Shown: positions 1-8,158, counted from the stretch's first letter. The stretch: 64,000 bases of DNA from Diplocloster agilis (GCF_019042275.1 NZ_JAHQCW010000028.1:1-64000), one strand, 5' to 3'. Notes: generated by a model from the sequence alone, not told the origin. A program made the numbers and translations.

Positions 1-8
1 TCGATTTC

Positions 9-149
9 ACTTAGCGTATTCCAGCGCAAGCCCTCCGCGCTCCCAGGGAGATACAAAAGAACCCGGCCGCCCGGAGCGTCCCCGGATACCGCCCGCGGTG
101 CCAAGCCCTAAGCAGCGGGCATGCGAAGCCCCCAGGAAGAGCGCTAAGT
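9..149. repeat. GC-rich structured intergenic repeat, MITE/REP-like
   Basis: This GC-rich patch lies just beyond the 3' end of the first sugar operon. It is bounded by an exact 8-bp inverted repeat, ACTTAGCG at 9-16 and CGCTAAGT at 142-149. The interior holds further GC-rich self-complementary blocks. The 14-mer GCGCAAGCCCTCCG at 24-37 recurs exactly at 54170-54183 in another intergenic region. I see no convincing reading frame. That it is a dispersed repeat family is an inference from one partial second copy. It could also act as a transcription end for the operon. Confidence 0.4.
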
Positions 150-177
150 TAGTGCGACAGCCGGCCGTATTTCACTC

Positions 178-1509
178 TTATGATTCACGGATATTTAAAA
201 TTTTTTCCAGTCTTCTCTTGCACTCCAGCATGGCCCTCCCGGTATGGTAGATTCCTTTCCAGGCATTGCCGATACAGCCGACCAGCACCTCGCCATTTCG
301 GGATACCAGCTGATACCACTCGCCAACCTGATGATTGATAAGGTAACGGCTGCAAAACTCCCAGGTCTTCAAAAAGGCATCCAGATATTTTTCTTCTTTC
401 AGGTGTTCGTAGCCATCCAGATACCCCACCAGGGCTTCGCAGTTTTCCCACCATTCCTTTTCAAGCTTGGTCGCCTCCCCCACGTAGGGCCCCGCGTAAT
501 ATACGCCGCCGTATTCATAGTCAAAACCATACTTCAAAGAATGCTCCAACAATAGCTTGCCAACATAATCGTATGTATGATAGGGATTTCCAAGTACATC
601 ATTGGCCCGGTTCAAGAGCCATACCAGTTCGATATTATGTCCGTAGAAGGTGGTATCCACGGCGTCCGCAATCTCAGAATCCGCTTCCCGGTCCTGGGTC
701 CAGGTCCTGGGGATACTAATCGCCGGGCGTCTGACCAGTTCCGGTCCGAACTGGTCAAATCCGCAGCCGATGTTCAGATCCACCATCTTTTGCAAGACCA
801 GGTCGATCACCTCCTGCAATTTTCGTCTGTGAATTTCCTGGCCGCTGCATTCATAGAGGGTCGTATAGGCTTCCAGCATATGCATATGGATGTTCAGGGA
901 CTTGATATCTCCCGCTCCGGCTCCGTAAGGCGCCCTGCTCCAGTCCGGTTCCAGATTTTCATAATACCCGCCGTTTAGCGTATCCGCCGCATATTTCTGC
1001 AGCAGGTCGAATGTTTTGGACGCGTATTCCAAAGCCTCTTCCTGTTCCTCTTTCGGGGCGTTTAGATCCCGCAGCGCCAGCGCATATTCGCTCAGCGTGT
1101 AGATGGCAAAAGTCTGCCCATAGATCACTTTGCCGCCGTCGCTCTTTGTTCCGTCCAGTTCGGTGGTCCAGTACCAGCCGCCGTAGGTCTGATCCCAGAA
1201 GTGCTGAATCAGGAATTTCACGCCCTGGGCCGCGTAAGCCAGATATTCTTCACTTTGATATTCCCTGGCCAGAATCGAAAATCCCCATATCATCCTGGTC
1301 TGTGTAACCAGCATTTTTTCTTTATCTCCCAGCGGGGCTCCATCCCGGTCAAAATCCAACAGATAGCCGCCGTATTGATGATCGATGCCGTTTTTGATCC
1401 AGAACGGCAGGATACCCTGCTCCAGGTTTTCTTTTATACCCTGATAGGACGCTTTCAGCCCTTCTCTTCTTTTCATGTCTATTTCGCTATTTCGTGTATC
1501 TGTTGCCAT
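178..1509 (-). CDS. AGE-family sugar epimerase (N-acylglucosamine/cellobiose 2-epimerase-like)
   Basis: A 443-residue protein of the N-acylglucosamine 2-epimerase superfamily, which has an (alpha/alpha)6-barrel fold and a cytoplasmic location. Family members interconvert C2 epimers of sugars such as GlcNAc/ManNAc, cellobiose/glucosyl-mannose or mannose/glucose. Visible signatures are an early WI-NGID--YGGY segment, the helix NIHMHMLEAY and FYGHNIELVWLL, which carries the conserved His and Glu of the active-site cleft. The start is ATG preceded by GGAGAGGG. It is the last gene of the LacI-controlled operon, 14 bp after the permease, so it probably acts on the imported sugar or on a product released from it. 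The exact substrate cannot be read from the sequence. The length is typical of cellobiose 2-epimerase-type members. Confidence 0.85.
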   Translation of the reverse strand: MATDTRNSEIDMKRREGLKASYQGIKENLEQGILPFWIKNGIDHQYGGYLLDFDRDGAPLGDKEKMLVTQTRMIWGFSILAREYQSEEYLAYAAQGVKFLIQHFWDQTYGGWYWTTELDGTKSDGGKVIYGQTFAIYTLSEYALALRDLNAPKEEQEEALEYASKTFDLLQKYAADTLNGGYYENLEPDWSRAPYGAGAGDIKSLNIHMHMLEAYTTLYECSGQEIHRRKLQEVIDLVLQKMVDLNIGCGFDQFGPELVRRPAISIPRTWTQDREADSEIADAVDTTFYGHNIELVWLLNRANDVLGNPYHTYDYVGKLLLEHSLKYGFDYEYGGVYYAGPYVGEATKLEKEWWENCEALVGYLDGYEHLKEEKYLDAFLKTWEFCSRYLINHQVGEWYQLVSRNGEVLVGCIGNAWKGIYHTGRAMLECKRRLEKILNIRES

Positions 1510-1523
1510 ATCTTCCCTCTCCT

Positions 1524-2474
1524 TTATGCCCTGTGTTTTAATTTCCCGACGTTTTTATCAAATCCTACCGCCAGTAATAACACGCAGCATTTTACCACCA
1601 TCTGATAATACTCGCTAATTCCCATGATCAACAGGCCGTTGGACAAGATTCCCATAATCAGCACGCCGCAGACCACTCCTTTTAGCTTTCCCTCTCCTCC
1701 GCTGACGCTGACTCCGCCCAGGACTACAGAGGTTATGACGTCCATCTCGTACCCGTCGCCAAGCGCGGCCGGTCCGGTATTGATCCGGGACAACAGGACA
1801 ATGCCCGCAAATCCTGCAAAGATCCCATTTAAAATATAGGTTAAAATCAGCGTTTTGTTGACATTAATTCCGCACAGCCTGGCCGCCTCCGCGTTACCGC
1901 CGATACTGTAAAGGTAAGTGCCGTACGGCCGTTTGGTCAACAGGCACCAGCCCAGCAGCAGAACCGCCAGCATACACAGCACCGGAATCGGAATGATCCA
2001 CAGATACCCCTGTCCCAACGGTGAGAAGGATTTCGGGAATCCATAAATGGAAATACCGCCTGTGATAATATAACAGATTCCTCTGCCGCCGGTCATGGTC
2101 GCCAGCGTGGTGATCAATGGCGGGATCGACAGCATGGTGACGCAAAACCCGTTGACCGCTCCGATCAGTACCGCCGCCAGCAGCCCCACAGCCACAGCCG
2201 CATACATATTCATGTCCATTTTCACCATCAGATAGGCTACCAGGGTCCCGGTCACTCCGATCACCGAACCCACAGACAGGTCAATCCCGCCCGTTAAGAT
2301 GACCAGCATCATTCCTACGGAACATATTCCGATGATGGATACCTGTCTTAGTACATTCATCACATTGCTCATCGAGAGAAATCCGGTTGCAAAGATGGAA
2401 AAGAAAATTACGGTTATAATCAGAAAAATTACGGTTGCATATTCTTTATATATTGCTGCTTTTGTCTTGTTCAT
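1524..2474 (-). CDS. CUT2 sugar ABC transporter permease, RbsC-like
   Basis: Integral membrane permease of a ribose-type (CUT2) sugar importer, about 316 residues with eight or more hydrophobic segments. Family hallmarks are LTGGIDLSVGSVIG near residue 65 and a late VVLGGVSVSGGEGKLKG loop that contacts the ATPase. I place the start at the ATG at 2474 because GGAGGAG sits 6 nt upstream. An upstream ATG at 2513 would add 13 residues and has only a weaker GGAAAG. It lies between the ATPase and the AGE epimerase in one operon. The substrate is unknown, but CUT2 systems usually take up monosaccharides. Confidence 0.9.
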   Translation of the reverse strand: MNKTKAAIYKEYATVIFLIITVIFFSIFATGFLSMSNVMNVLRQVSIIGICSVGMMLVILTGGIDLSVGSVIGVTGTLVAYLMVKMDMNMYAAVAVGLLAAVLIGAVNGFCVTMLSIPPLITTLATMTGGRGICYIITGGISIYGFPKSFSPLGQGYLWIIPIPVLCMLAVLLLGWCLLTKRPYGTYLYSIGGNAEAARLCGINVNKTLILTYILNGIFAGFAGIVLLSRINTGPAALGDGYEMDVITSVVLGGVSVSGGEGKLKGVVCGVLIMGILSNGLLIMGISEYYQMVVKCCVLLLAVGFDKNVGKLKHRA

Positions 2475-2523
2475 GCTCTCCTCCAGTGGCGCATTCACTG
2501 CGCCTTTATTCATTCTTTCCGGC

Positions 2524-4017
2524 TCATACAGCCACGCCCGACGCTCTTTTTAAAATTATTTCCTGGTCAAACTCCTCCGGATTGTCCAGTTCTCCGGTAA
2601 TCCTGCCTTCGGACATTACAAGGATGCGGTCCGACATTCCCATAAGCTCCGGCATATCGGAGGAGACCATGATAATGGATTTTCCCAGGGTTTTTAGTTC
2701 ATTCATAAGCGAATAAATTTCATACTTGGCGCCTACATCGATTCCCCGGGTAGGTTCGTCAAACAAAATGATATCCGCCTGCGCCAGCAGCCATCTGGAT
2801 ATAATTACCTTCTGCTGATTGCCCCCGCTTAGGTACGCAACCAGCTGACCGGAGGATGGCGTCTTAATTTTCAGCCGTTCGATATTTTCTTCCACCTGTT
2901 TACCGATATTTTTTCTTCTCAGGAACAGCCCTTTACAGTACTGGGAAAGTATCGGCAGTATCATATTATCGCTGACCGACAGATTCATCAGCAGGCCCTG
3001 CCCTTTTCGGTCCTCAGTTACCAGTACGATTCCATGATTGATCGCATCTTTCGGGGACCGCACCGTAATCTTTTTCCCTTTTTTCAATATCTCTCCCCGG
3101 CAGGGATCACAGCCGAAGAGCGCGCGCAGGGTCTCCGTCCTCCCTGCGCCGACCAGGCCGCCCAATCCGAGAATCTCTCCCGACCGGACTGCGAAGGAGA
3201 CATTGTTTATCTTGTCGGTTGTGATACCGCTAACCTTCAGCATCTCAGCCGCCTGCGGATCCGGGGTCACACGGGGCGGATACTGATTCTCAATGCTGCG
3301 TCCGACCATCAGCTTAATCAGTTCATCCACATTTGTATCCTGTACCCGCATCGTCCGGATAAACCGTCCGTCCCGGAATACCGTACACCGGTCACAGACT
3401 TCGAATATTTCTTCCATTCGGTGGGAGATGTAAATGATGGAGACCTGCTGTTCTTTCAAAACCCGGATGGTACGGAACAGTATCTTGACTTCTTCGCTGG
3501 TCAAAGGTGCTGTCGGCTCATCCATAATCAGGATCTTCGGCGTATCAAGAAGAGCTCTGGCAATCTCCACCATCTGCCGGTAGGCCATCGTTAAGTTTTC
3601 TACTTTTTCCCGGACATCCATCTCGATTCCCAGGGACCGGATCATGTTCTCGGCACGGCGGCACATTTCCCGCGTATCAGTTTTCCCTTTGCTTATAATC
3701 TCTTTGCCCAGAAAAATGTTTTCATAGACCTTAAGCTTTGGTATCAGGTTCAGCTCCTGATAGATCATGTTGATTCCCAGCTTTTTCGACTGCTCGATAT
3801 CGAAGTGTCCGAACTCCTGCCCGTCGAACCGGATTTTCCCCGAGTTTGGTCTGTTTACACCTGTCAGCACTTTCATCAGTGTGGATTTTCCCGCTCCGTT
3901 CTCGCCGACCAGGGCATGGATCTCACCGCGTTCCAGTTCGAATCCCACATCGTCAAGCGCCAGCACTCCGGGGAACTTCTGGGTAATATGTTCCATTTTC
4001 AGCATACAATCAGCCAT
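2524..4017 (-). CDS. CUT2 sugar ABC transporter ATPase, RbsA-like
   Basis: A 497-residue fused double nucleotide-binding protein that powers the neighbouring RbsC-like permease at the inner face of the membrane. The first half has Walker A GENGAGKST and Walker B LIMDEPTAPL. The second half has the usual weak P-loop region (GLGGLVGAGRTE), signature LSGGNQQK and Walker B ILFDEPTRGIDVG. This asymmetric pattern is normal for RbsA/XylG/MglA proteins. The start ATG follows GGGAG. The gene sits 36 bp downstream of the binding-protein gene and 49 bp upstream of the chosen permease start. Confidence 0.93.
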   Translation of the reverse strand: MADCMLKMEHITQKFPGVLALDDVGFELERGEIHALVGENGAGKSTLMKVLTGVNRPNSGKIRFDGQEFGHFDIEQSKKLGINMIYQELNLIPKLKVYENIFLGKEIISKGKTDTREMCRRAENMIRSLGIEMDVREKVENLTMAYRQMVEIARALLDTPKILIMDEPTAPLTSEEVKILFRTIRVLKEQQVSIIYISHRMEEIFEVCDRCTVFRDGRFIRTMRVQDTNVDELIKLMVGRSIENQYPPRVTPDPQAAEMLKVSGITTDKINNVSFAVRSGEILGLGGLVGAGRTETLRALFGCDPCRGEILKKGKKITVRSPKDAINHGIVLVTEDRKGQGLLMNLSVSDNMILPILSQYCKGLFLRRKNIGKQVEENIERLKIKTPSSGQLVAYLSGGNQQKVIISRWLLAQADIILFDEPTRGIDVGAKYEIYSLMNELKTLGKSIIMVSSDMPELMGMSDRILVMSEGRITGELDNPEEFDQEIILKRASGVAV

Positions 4018-4053
4018 CGTTATCTCCCACTTCCTGTTGAGTCTTCTTTTCTT

Positions 4054-5040
4054 TTATTTAAAATACTCGTCAATATTGTCAACGGTCACGGCTTTGGCTT
4101 CGATAAGAACCTGCTCCGGAAATTCTTTTCCGTCGAACAGCTGCTGCATAATCTCCACATCGGTTACACCGTGCAGACGGGGAGTGATATCTACGGTTAC
4201 ACGGTAAGCGCCTTCACCGGCGTCTTTTTCTTCTTTGATGGTGTTTAATGCCTGTTCTACGGCGTTGACGCCTCCAAAGGCCATTTTGTTCAAATCCATA
4301 CCTGCGGATTTGGCAGCTTCATATGCCCCCAGGATAGAGTCATCGTTAGAACCCATAATCAGGTTGATATCCGGGTTGGACTGCATAATGCCTTCCATAT
4401 TGGCCATTCCCTCTTCCGCCGTAACCCCTCCGAGGGTTCCCGCTTCATTGATAAAGGTAATGTTCCCCTTGCTGTATGCTTCCTCTGCACCTTCCCGCAT
4501 TCCCTGTTCACGGATCATGACGTTCTGGTCATTGATGGTTCCAAAGGTTACACCCTTTAAATCTCCGGAGAGATTAGCCTCGCTCCACTCACCGATCGCT
4601 TTGCCAAGCGCGTATCCCATCTCATATTCCCCGGCGGATACGAAGGCCTGGATGTTCTCGATATCCGTGGAGGAACCTATCACCTTGATACCGGCATCCG
4701 TCGCTTCTTTTATAATGCCTGGCAGCGCGGCCGCGTCCACCGCGGAGATAATAATGCCGTCATACTTCTGGTCTATGTATGTCTCGATAGCTGCCAGCTG
4801 GGAAGCCACATCCATCTTCGGGTCCTGAACCGTACATTCCCATCCCAGTTCCTGGCATTTATCCTTGATGCCTTCGGAGACTTCCACAAAATAAGGGGAT
4901 TCCAGTGTCATCGTGGTGTAAGCGATTTTCTTACCACCCTTTTCAGGGCTTTGAGCGGAGCCGTCCGCTTTCCCACATCCGGCAGCCGCCAAAAGAACCA
5001 TAACTAAACTTAAAACCAGGCATAAACTTTTTTTCATCAT
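4054..5040 (-). CDS. Sugar-binding lipoprotein of CUT2 transporter, RbsB-like
   Basis: A 328-residue extracellular solute-binding protein (periplasmic binding protein family 4). The N-terminus is a lipoprotein signal, hydrophobic and ending in the lipobox LAAAGC, so the mature protein is anchored through Cys at about position 22. The body shows the RbsB pattern: IAYTTMTLESPYF at the start of the first lobe and IIISAVDAAALPGIIKEA, the ligand-pocket strand. It is the first gene of the operon and is preceded by AAGGAG, a sigma-A promoter and a perfect LacI-type operator. It captures the sugar outside the cell and delivers it to the permease. Confidence 0.92.
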   Translation of the reverse strand: MMKKSLCLVLSLVMVLLAAAGCGKADGSAQSPEKGGKKIAYTTMTLESPYFVEVSEGIKDKCQELGWECTVQDPKMDVASQLAAIETYIDQKYDGIIISAVDAAALPGIIKEATDAGIKVIGSSTDIENIQAFVSAGEYEMGYALGKAIGEWSEANLSGDLKGVTFGTINDQNVMIREQGMREGAEEAYSKGNITFINEAGTLGGVTAEEGMANMEGIMQSNPDINLIMGSNDDSILGAYEAAKSAGMDLNKMAFGGVNAVEQALNTIKEEKDAGEGAYRVTVDITPRLHGVTDVEIMQQLFDGKEFPEQVLIEAKAVTVDNIDEYFK

Positions 5041-5061
5041 ATCTGTTCTCCTTTTACTTTT

Positions 5062-5077
5062 TCTAAAACGTTTTAGA
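5062..5077 (-). promoter_or_regulatory. LacI-family operator O1 of the first sugar operon
   Basis: A perfect 16-bp palindrome, TCTAAAACGTTTTAGA. It lies 10 bp downstream of the -10 element of the operon promoter, so a bound repressor would cover the transcription start. The central CG step flanked by A/T tracts is the usual LacI/PurR-family half-site arrangement. The divergent-end neighbour LacI gene at 5273-6274 is the obvious ligand-responsive repressor. Confidence 0.85.
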
Positions 5078-5087
5078 TTATGTATTT

Positions 5088-5116
5088 AACCTACCACACC
5101 TGTTTTCTGTTGTCAA
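5088..5116 (-). promoter_or_regulatory. Sigma-A promoter of the first sugar operon
   Basis: On the minus strand, -35 TTGACA (5111-5116) and -10 TAGGTT (5088-5093) are separated by exactly 17 bp. They sit about 50 bp upstream of the binding-protein start and directly upstream of operator O1. Confidence 0.75.
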
Positions 5117-5211
5117 CACATTCGTTGTTTTTTGTCACATTGCCTATATTTCAGCAAAAAATTTTGGATATTTTGAATGTGAAACCCGCACTTTCTTCAT
5201 ACTCTTTGCAC

Positions 5212-5250
5212 AAAAAAAGAACATGTTTTTCTCATGTTCTTTGATTTTTT
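5212..5250 (-). terminator. Rho-independent terminator of the lacI-like gene
   Basis: A 10-bp perfect stem, AAAGAACATG (5216-5225) with CATGTTCTTT (5233-5242), around a short loop. On the minus strand it is followed by a run of T. It lies 30 bp past the stop codon of the regulator gene and separates it from the downstream transporter promoter. An A/T run on the other side would let it work in both directions. Confidence 0.8.
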
Positions 5251-5254
5251 CATA

Positions 5255-5270
5255 TTTAACACGTTTTAGA
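5255..5270 (-). promoter_or_regulatory. Auxiliary LacI-family operator-like site O2
   Basis: The 16-mer TTTAACACGTTTTAGA matches operator O1 at 14 of 16 positions and ends 2 bp beyond the regulator's stop codon. Its centre is 193 bp from the centre of O1. It may support repression looping. This rests on sequence similarity only. Confidence 0.5.
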
Positions 5271-5272
5271 TC

Positions 5273-6274
5273 TCACTTTGTGGAATCCCTGGTAATCAAC
5301 TCCCCCGGCAGGAGTTTTTGAACGACCTCTTCTGTGTCACCCTGTACACGTCTTTCCAAAAGTGTGACCGCTTCCTGGCACATTTCCTCGATGGGCTGCT
5401 TCACTACCGTCAGAGGTGTGTACAGGATCGAAGCATATTCCAGGTCGTCGAAACAGGATACGGCAATCTGTTCCGGGATTGAGATTCCGTTATCCCGCAG
5501 TTCCTTCATAATCCCCATGGCGGTAAACGCGTTGATGGCAATAATCGCATCCGGATTTTTCTGAAGAATTTTATTTCTGGTAACGAGAACGCCATTCTCA
5601 ATATCAGGATCGATCTCTATGATACAGTCTTCCGCAAGTTTCAGGCCGTGATCACGGAACGCGCTGCAAAAGCCCGAAACCCGGCGTTCCACATGAAGAA
5701 GCGACCGGTTTTCCACGACAAAGATGATATTACGCTCACCGCTTTGGATAAGATAATCGGTCAGTTCATAGGTGGCCCGCTCCAAATCGGTCATCACCGT
5801 ATCCGCTTTGATGCCCTGGTAGCGGCTGGTAATGAATACGAACGGAATCTTCAATTCCTGGAGTTCGTACAGATGGCGCAGATCCCCTTCCCCGTCTCTG
5901 GCCGGCACCAGGATAATACCGTCGACCCCCCGTTTAATCATGGAATCTACGATCCGCTTTTCGTTGGCCACTTTGTTATTGGAAATTCCCAGCGTCAGAT
6001 TCATGCCGCGCCGGTCCATCTCCTTTTGCATATTATAGGCCAGTTCACCGTAAAAGGGATTAAGGATGTCGGAGACGATCAGTCCTATGGCATTGGCCTT
6101 CTGATTAATCAGACTGCGGGCAATCTGATTGGGACGGTAGTTCAGCTTTGATACGGCATCCAAAACTCTTTTTTTTGTATTCTCATTAACGCCCGGCCTA
6201 TTGTTCAGAACCAGGGATACGGTGGCAGTGGATGTGTTGGCTAATTTTGCCACGTCTTTTATGGTACATCTCAT
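5273..6274 (-). CDS. LacI-family transcriptional repressor of the first sugar operon
   Basis: A 333-residue LacI/GalR-type regulator. Residues 1-60 form the helix-turn-helix and hinge (IKDVAKLANTSTATVSLVLN, then the RPNQIARSL hinge helix). The remainder is a periplasmic-binding-protein-like sensor domain that would bind the sugar or a metabolite. The start ATG has GGAGG 10 nt upstream. The gene has its own promoter, with an operator-like palindrome at 6296-6307 that indicates autoregulation. It is followed by a clear terminator and then by the promoter of the transporter operon, which carries a perfect copy of the same operator. Control of the 0.2-5.0 kb operon is therefore strongly suggested. 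Confidence 0.93.
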   Translation of the reverse strand: MRCTIKDVAKLANTSTATVSLVLNNRPGVNENTKKRVLDAVSKLNYRPNQIARSLINQKANAIGLIVSDILNPFYGELAYNMQKEMDRRGMNLTLGISNNKVANEKRIVDSMIKRGVDGIILVPARDGEGDLRHLYELQELKIPFVFITSRYQGIKADTVMTDLERATYELTDYLIQSGERNIIFVVENRSLLHVERRVSGFCSAFRDHGLKLAEDCIIEIDPDIENGVLVTRNKILQKNPDAIIAINAFTAMGIMKELRDNGISIPEQIAVSCFDDLEYASILYTPLTVVKQPIEEMCQEAVTLLERRVQGDTEEVVQKLLPGELITRDSTK

Positions 6275-6295
6275 ACAGCGGCAACCTCCATTTTT

Positions 6296-6345
6296 TAAAA
6301 CGTTTTATATAAAGTTATATTAATTGGTTTTTCACAGTTTGTCAA
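6296..6345 (-). promoter_or_regulatory. Promoter and autoregulatory operator of the lacI-like gene
   Basis: On the minus strand, -35 TTGACA (6340-6345), a 17-bp spacer and -10 TAATAT (6317-6322). Just downstream is the 12-bp palindrome TAAAACGTTTTA (6296-6307), the core of operator O1. This fits negative autoregulation. Confidence 0.75.
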
Positions 6346-6423
6346 TAGATATGATCAGGGTTTCCTGAAAAAACCAAGAGTTAGCTTCCTGAGGTGGAGA
6401 AGGATTTTAAGCATTTTGCATAA

Positions 6424-6452
6424 TTGTTTGGACTGATTTTGTATGGTATGAT
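6424..6452 (+). promoter_or_regulatory. Putative extended -10 promoter of the coiled-coil gene
   Basis: TTGTTT (6424-6429), a 17-bp spacer ending in TGG, then TATGAT (6447-6452). The -35 is weak, but the TGn extension compensates. It would leave a leader of about 80 nt before the start codon at 6542. Confidence 0.5.
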
Positions 6453-6541
6453 GGAGGAGTACTCAGGGTAGCCGGGATGGGTGATTATGGGGTGAATAGA
6501 GTATCTGTATTATAAAAATTTGTAAAAGAGGAGGTGAGATT

Positions 6542-7288
6542 ATGACAGAAGAAACTAGGTTGATTCTTGACAAAATTGGACAGGTTGACCAGCATCTTAA
6601 TGGAATAGATTTAAGATTTGACAGGGTCGAACAGCGTCTTAATGAAATGGATCAAAGATTTGATGTGGTTGATCAGCGTCTTAATGAAATGGATCAAAGA
6701 TTTGATGTAGTCGAACAGCGTCTTAATGAAATGGATTTAAAATTCGATTGCATCGATCAACGCTTTAACGAAATCGATGCAAAATTCGATTGGGTCGATC
6801 AACGCTTTAATGAGATTGATGCAAAATTCGATTACGTCAATCAACGCTTTAATGAGATTGATGCAAAATTCGATTACGTCGATCAACGCTTTAATGAGAT
6901 TGATGCAAAATTCGATTACGTCGATCAACGCTTTAATGAGATTGATGCAAAATTCGATTACGTCGATCAACGCTTTAACGAAATTGATGCAAAATTCTAT
7001 ACGATCGATCAACGCTTAAATGAAATTGATGCAAAATTCGATGATATCGATCAAAGATTCGACATGGCCGATAAGCAAACCAAAGAGTTGGATCAAAAGC
7101 TCACGGAAGTACAATTAACTCTCGAAAACGATATAAACAAAAAAATCCGTATTATCGCAGAGGGCCATTTGGATTTAAGCCGAAAACTGGACGATTCTTT
7201 GAAGTTCAGCAAGGAAAATGAGATGGTGCTTCTACGGGTAACCACTTTGGAAAGCGATGTGCGGCGGTTAAAAACAAAGATTGGATAG
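6542..7288 (+). CDS. Coiled-coil protein made of 14-residue tandem repeats
   Basis: A 248-residue protein of unknown function. Residues about 15-175 are roughly a dozen copies of a 14-residue unit with consensus FDYVDQRFNEIDAK. It has hydrophobic residues at coiled-coil spacing and strong charge, so a long helical rod or oligomerising stalk is expected. The C-terminal ~70 residues leave the repeat but stay helical. There is no signal peptide or membrane segment. Similar 'DQRF' repeat proteins are common in Firmicutes, and I do not recognise a defined function. The start ATG follows AGAGGAGGTGA. A terminator overlaps the stop codon, so it is monocistronic and on the opposite strand to its neighbours. 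Confidence 0.75.
   Translation: MTEETRLILDKIGQVDQHLNGIDLRFDRVEQRLNEMDQRFDVVDQRLNEMDQRFDVVEQRLNEMDLKFDCIDQRFNEIDAKFDWVDQRFNEIDAKFDYVNQRFNEIDAKFDYVDQRFNEIDAKFDYVDQRFNEIDAKFDYVDQRFNEIDAKFYTIDQRLNEIDAKFDDIDQRFDMADKQTKELDQKLTEVQLTLENDINKKIRIIAEGHLDLSRKLDDSLKFSKENEMVLLRVTTLESDVRRLKTKIG
6776..7027 (+). repeat. 42-bp in-frame tandem repeat array
   Basis: Near-identical 42-bp units begin with GATGC at 6776, 6818, 6860, 6902, 6944 and 6986. The central units differ at only one or a few bases, while outer units are diverged. This indicates recent expansion or homogenisation of the centre by slippage or unequal exchange. The period is 14 codons, so copy-number change keeps the reading frame. Confidence 0.9.
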
Positions 7289-7309
7289 CATCTTCGTATG
7301 CTGTTTTTT
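7287..7309 (+). terminator. Terminator of the coiled-coil gene
   Basis: The short stem AGCAT/ATGCT around a TTCG-containing loop is followed by GTTTTTT. The stem overlaps the TAG stop codon at 7286-7288. Confidence 0.6.
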
Positions 7310-7363
7310 CACTATGCCTAAACCATTATTTTGCAAGCTTTGAATCATATTCCATAAAGAGTT

Positions 7364-7399
7364 AAAAAGTACAGAACTATTGTTAGTCCTGCACTTTTT
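7364..7399 (-). terminator. Terminator after the Cdd1-like gene
   Basis: An imperfect inverted repeat of about 16 bp (arms 7364-7379 and 7384-7399) has A-run and T-run ends. It lies 3 bp past the stop of the Cdd1-like gene on the minus strand. The symmetrical A/T tails could make it bidirectional. Confidence 0.6.
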
Positions 7400-7402
7400 C
7401 AG

Positions 7403-7663
7403 TCATGTTTTTTCCTTATGATCTTTCCAGTTCCACCATTTCAGTTTTTCAGGCTCTGGGTTGTTCTCCGATGCATAATAGACGGCGCAGCGGTATACAT
7501 AGAGCTGACAACGGTCTATCTTACAGCCTTTCATCAGGCATTCCCGTTCGTACATTTCTTCCGGATCCGCATTTTCAAGCGACGCTATCGTTGTATAACC
7601 CAGCATGAACAAATCTTTTTCTATCTCTTTTCCCACACCGGGTATTTTTCTTAATTCACTCAT
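7403..7663 (-). CDS. Cdd1-like helix-hairpin-helix protein
   Basis: An 86-residue small protein resembling the 'pathogenicity locus' Cdd1 family. It opens with the helix-hairpin-helix motif LRKIPGVGKEIEKDLFMLGYTT, a non-specific DNA-backbone binding module. This is followed by the family's cysteine-bearing helix (CLMKGCKIDRCQLYVYRCAVYYA). I choose the ATG at 7663, with AGGGAAG upstream. A longer form would need a GTG at 7699 with no good ribosome site. The function of the family is not established. The gene lies 57 bp downstream of the DUF3788-like gene on the same strand and may be cotranscribed. Confidence 0.7.
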   Translation of the reverse strand: MSELRKIPGVGKEIEKDLFMLGYTTIASLENADPEEMYERECLMKGCKIDRCQLYVYRCAVYYASENNPEPEKLKWWNWKDHKEKT

Positions 7664-7720
7664 CCACCGCTTCCCTGTCTTTCTCCATATACCATTCACA
7701 TGCCATCTGTTCCCTGTGAT

Positions 7721-8158
7721 TTAATTACTCTTTTTCCTGACTTTCACTCTGGTCCGGATCAGTTCTATTATATCCATCAGGATCTGTTCATCGGTCACAT
7801 CGATCATCAGCCATCTTCCGCCATTGAACACGTCCGCCCCGGCATATAACTCCCGGACATAGGGGGTACAGGTATTCAGCAGCAGTTCAGCCTCTGACGC
7901 TTCCTTTCTCCCGATCGAAATCATACAGGTAAAGAAACCATCATCCGGGTATAGGGTACACAGAGCTCTGCTGCTCTTTCTATATTTCACATTCCAACCA
8001 GGTTTCCCGGAGCAGCGGCTGTATTCGATTTTTGGCGACACCTGGTAGGTGTCTTCCAGATATTCCCTCAAACGGTCCCAACATTCACTGTGGACGAACG
8101 CGTCGATTTGCTCCATCTTAGGCTCATGATTCATGTCATACAAAGTACACCATTCCAT
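7721..8158 (-). CDS. DUF3788-like protein
   Basis: A protein of about 145 residues that appears to belong to the DUF3788 family. Recognisable features are a central KPGWNVKYRKSSRALCTLYP stretch, then a TCMISIG strand and a C-terminal GGRWLMIDV segment before a helix. The start is set to the ATG at 8158 because GGGAGG lies 7 nt upstream, and the extra 21 upstream residues are not needed. The cellular role is unknown. DUF3788 proteins are small and soluble and often sit near stress or regulatory genes, but nothing here assigns a function. Confidence 0.6.
   Translation of the reverse strand: MEWCTLYDMNHEPKMEQIDAFVHSECWDRLREYLEDTYQVSPKIEYSRCSGKPGWNVKYRKSSRALCTLYPDDGFFTCMISIGRKEASEAELLLNTCTPYVRELYAGADVFNGGRWLMIDVTDEQILMDIIELIRTRVKVRKKSN

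Noticed and set aside
6737-7019. Long open frames on the minus strand and in a second plus frame across the repeat array
   Set aside because: They are mirror products of the 42-bp repeat, with no ribosome sites and repetitive non-natural composition. The annotated plus-strand gene has a promoter, ribosome site and terminator.
6776-7027. CRISPR array
   Set aside because: The repeats are contiguous, with no spacers, and encode a regular 14-residue unit.
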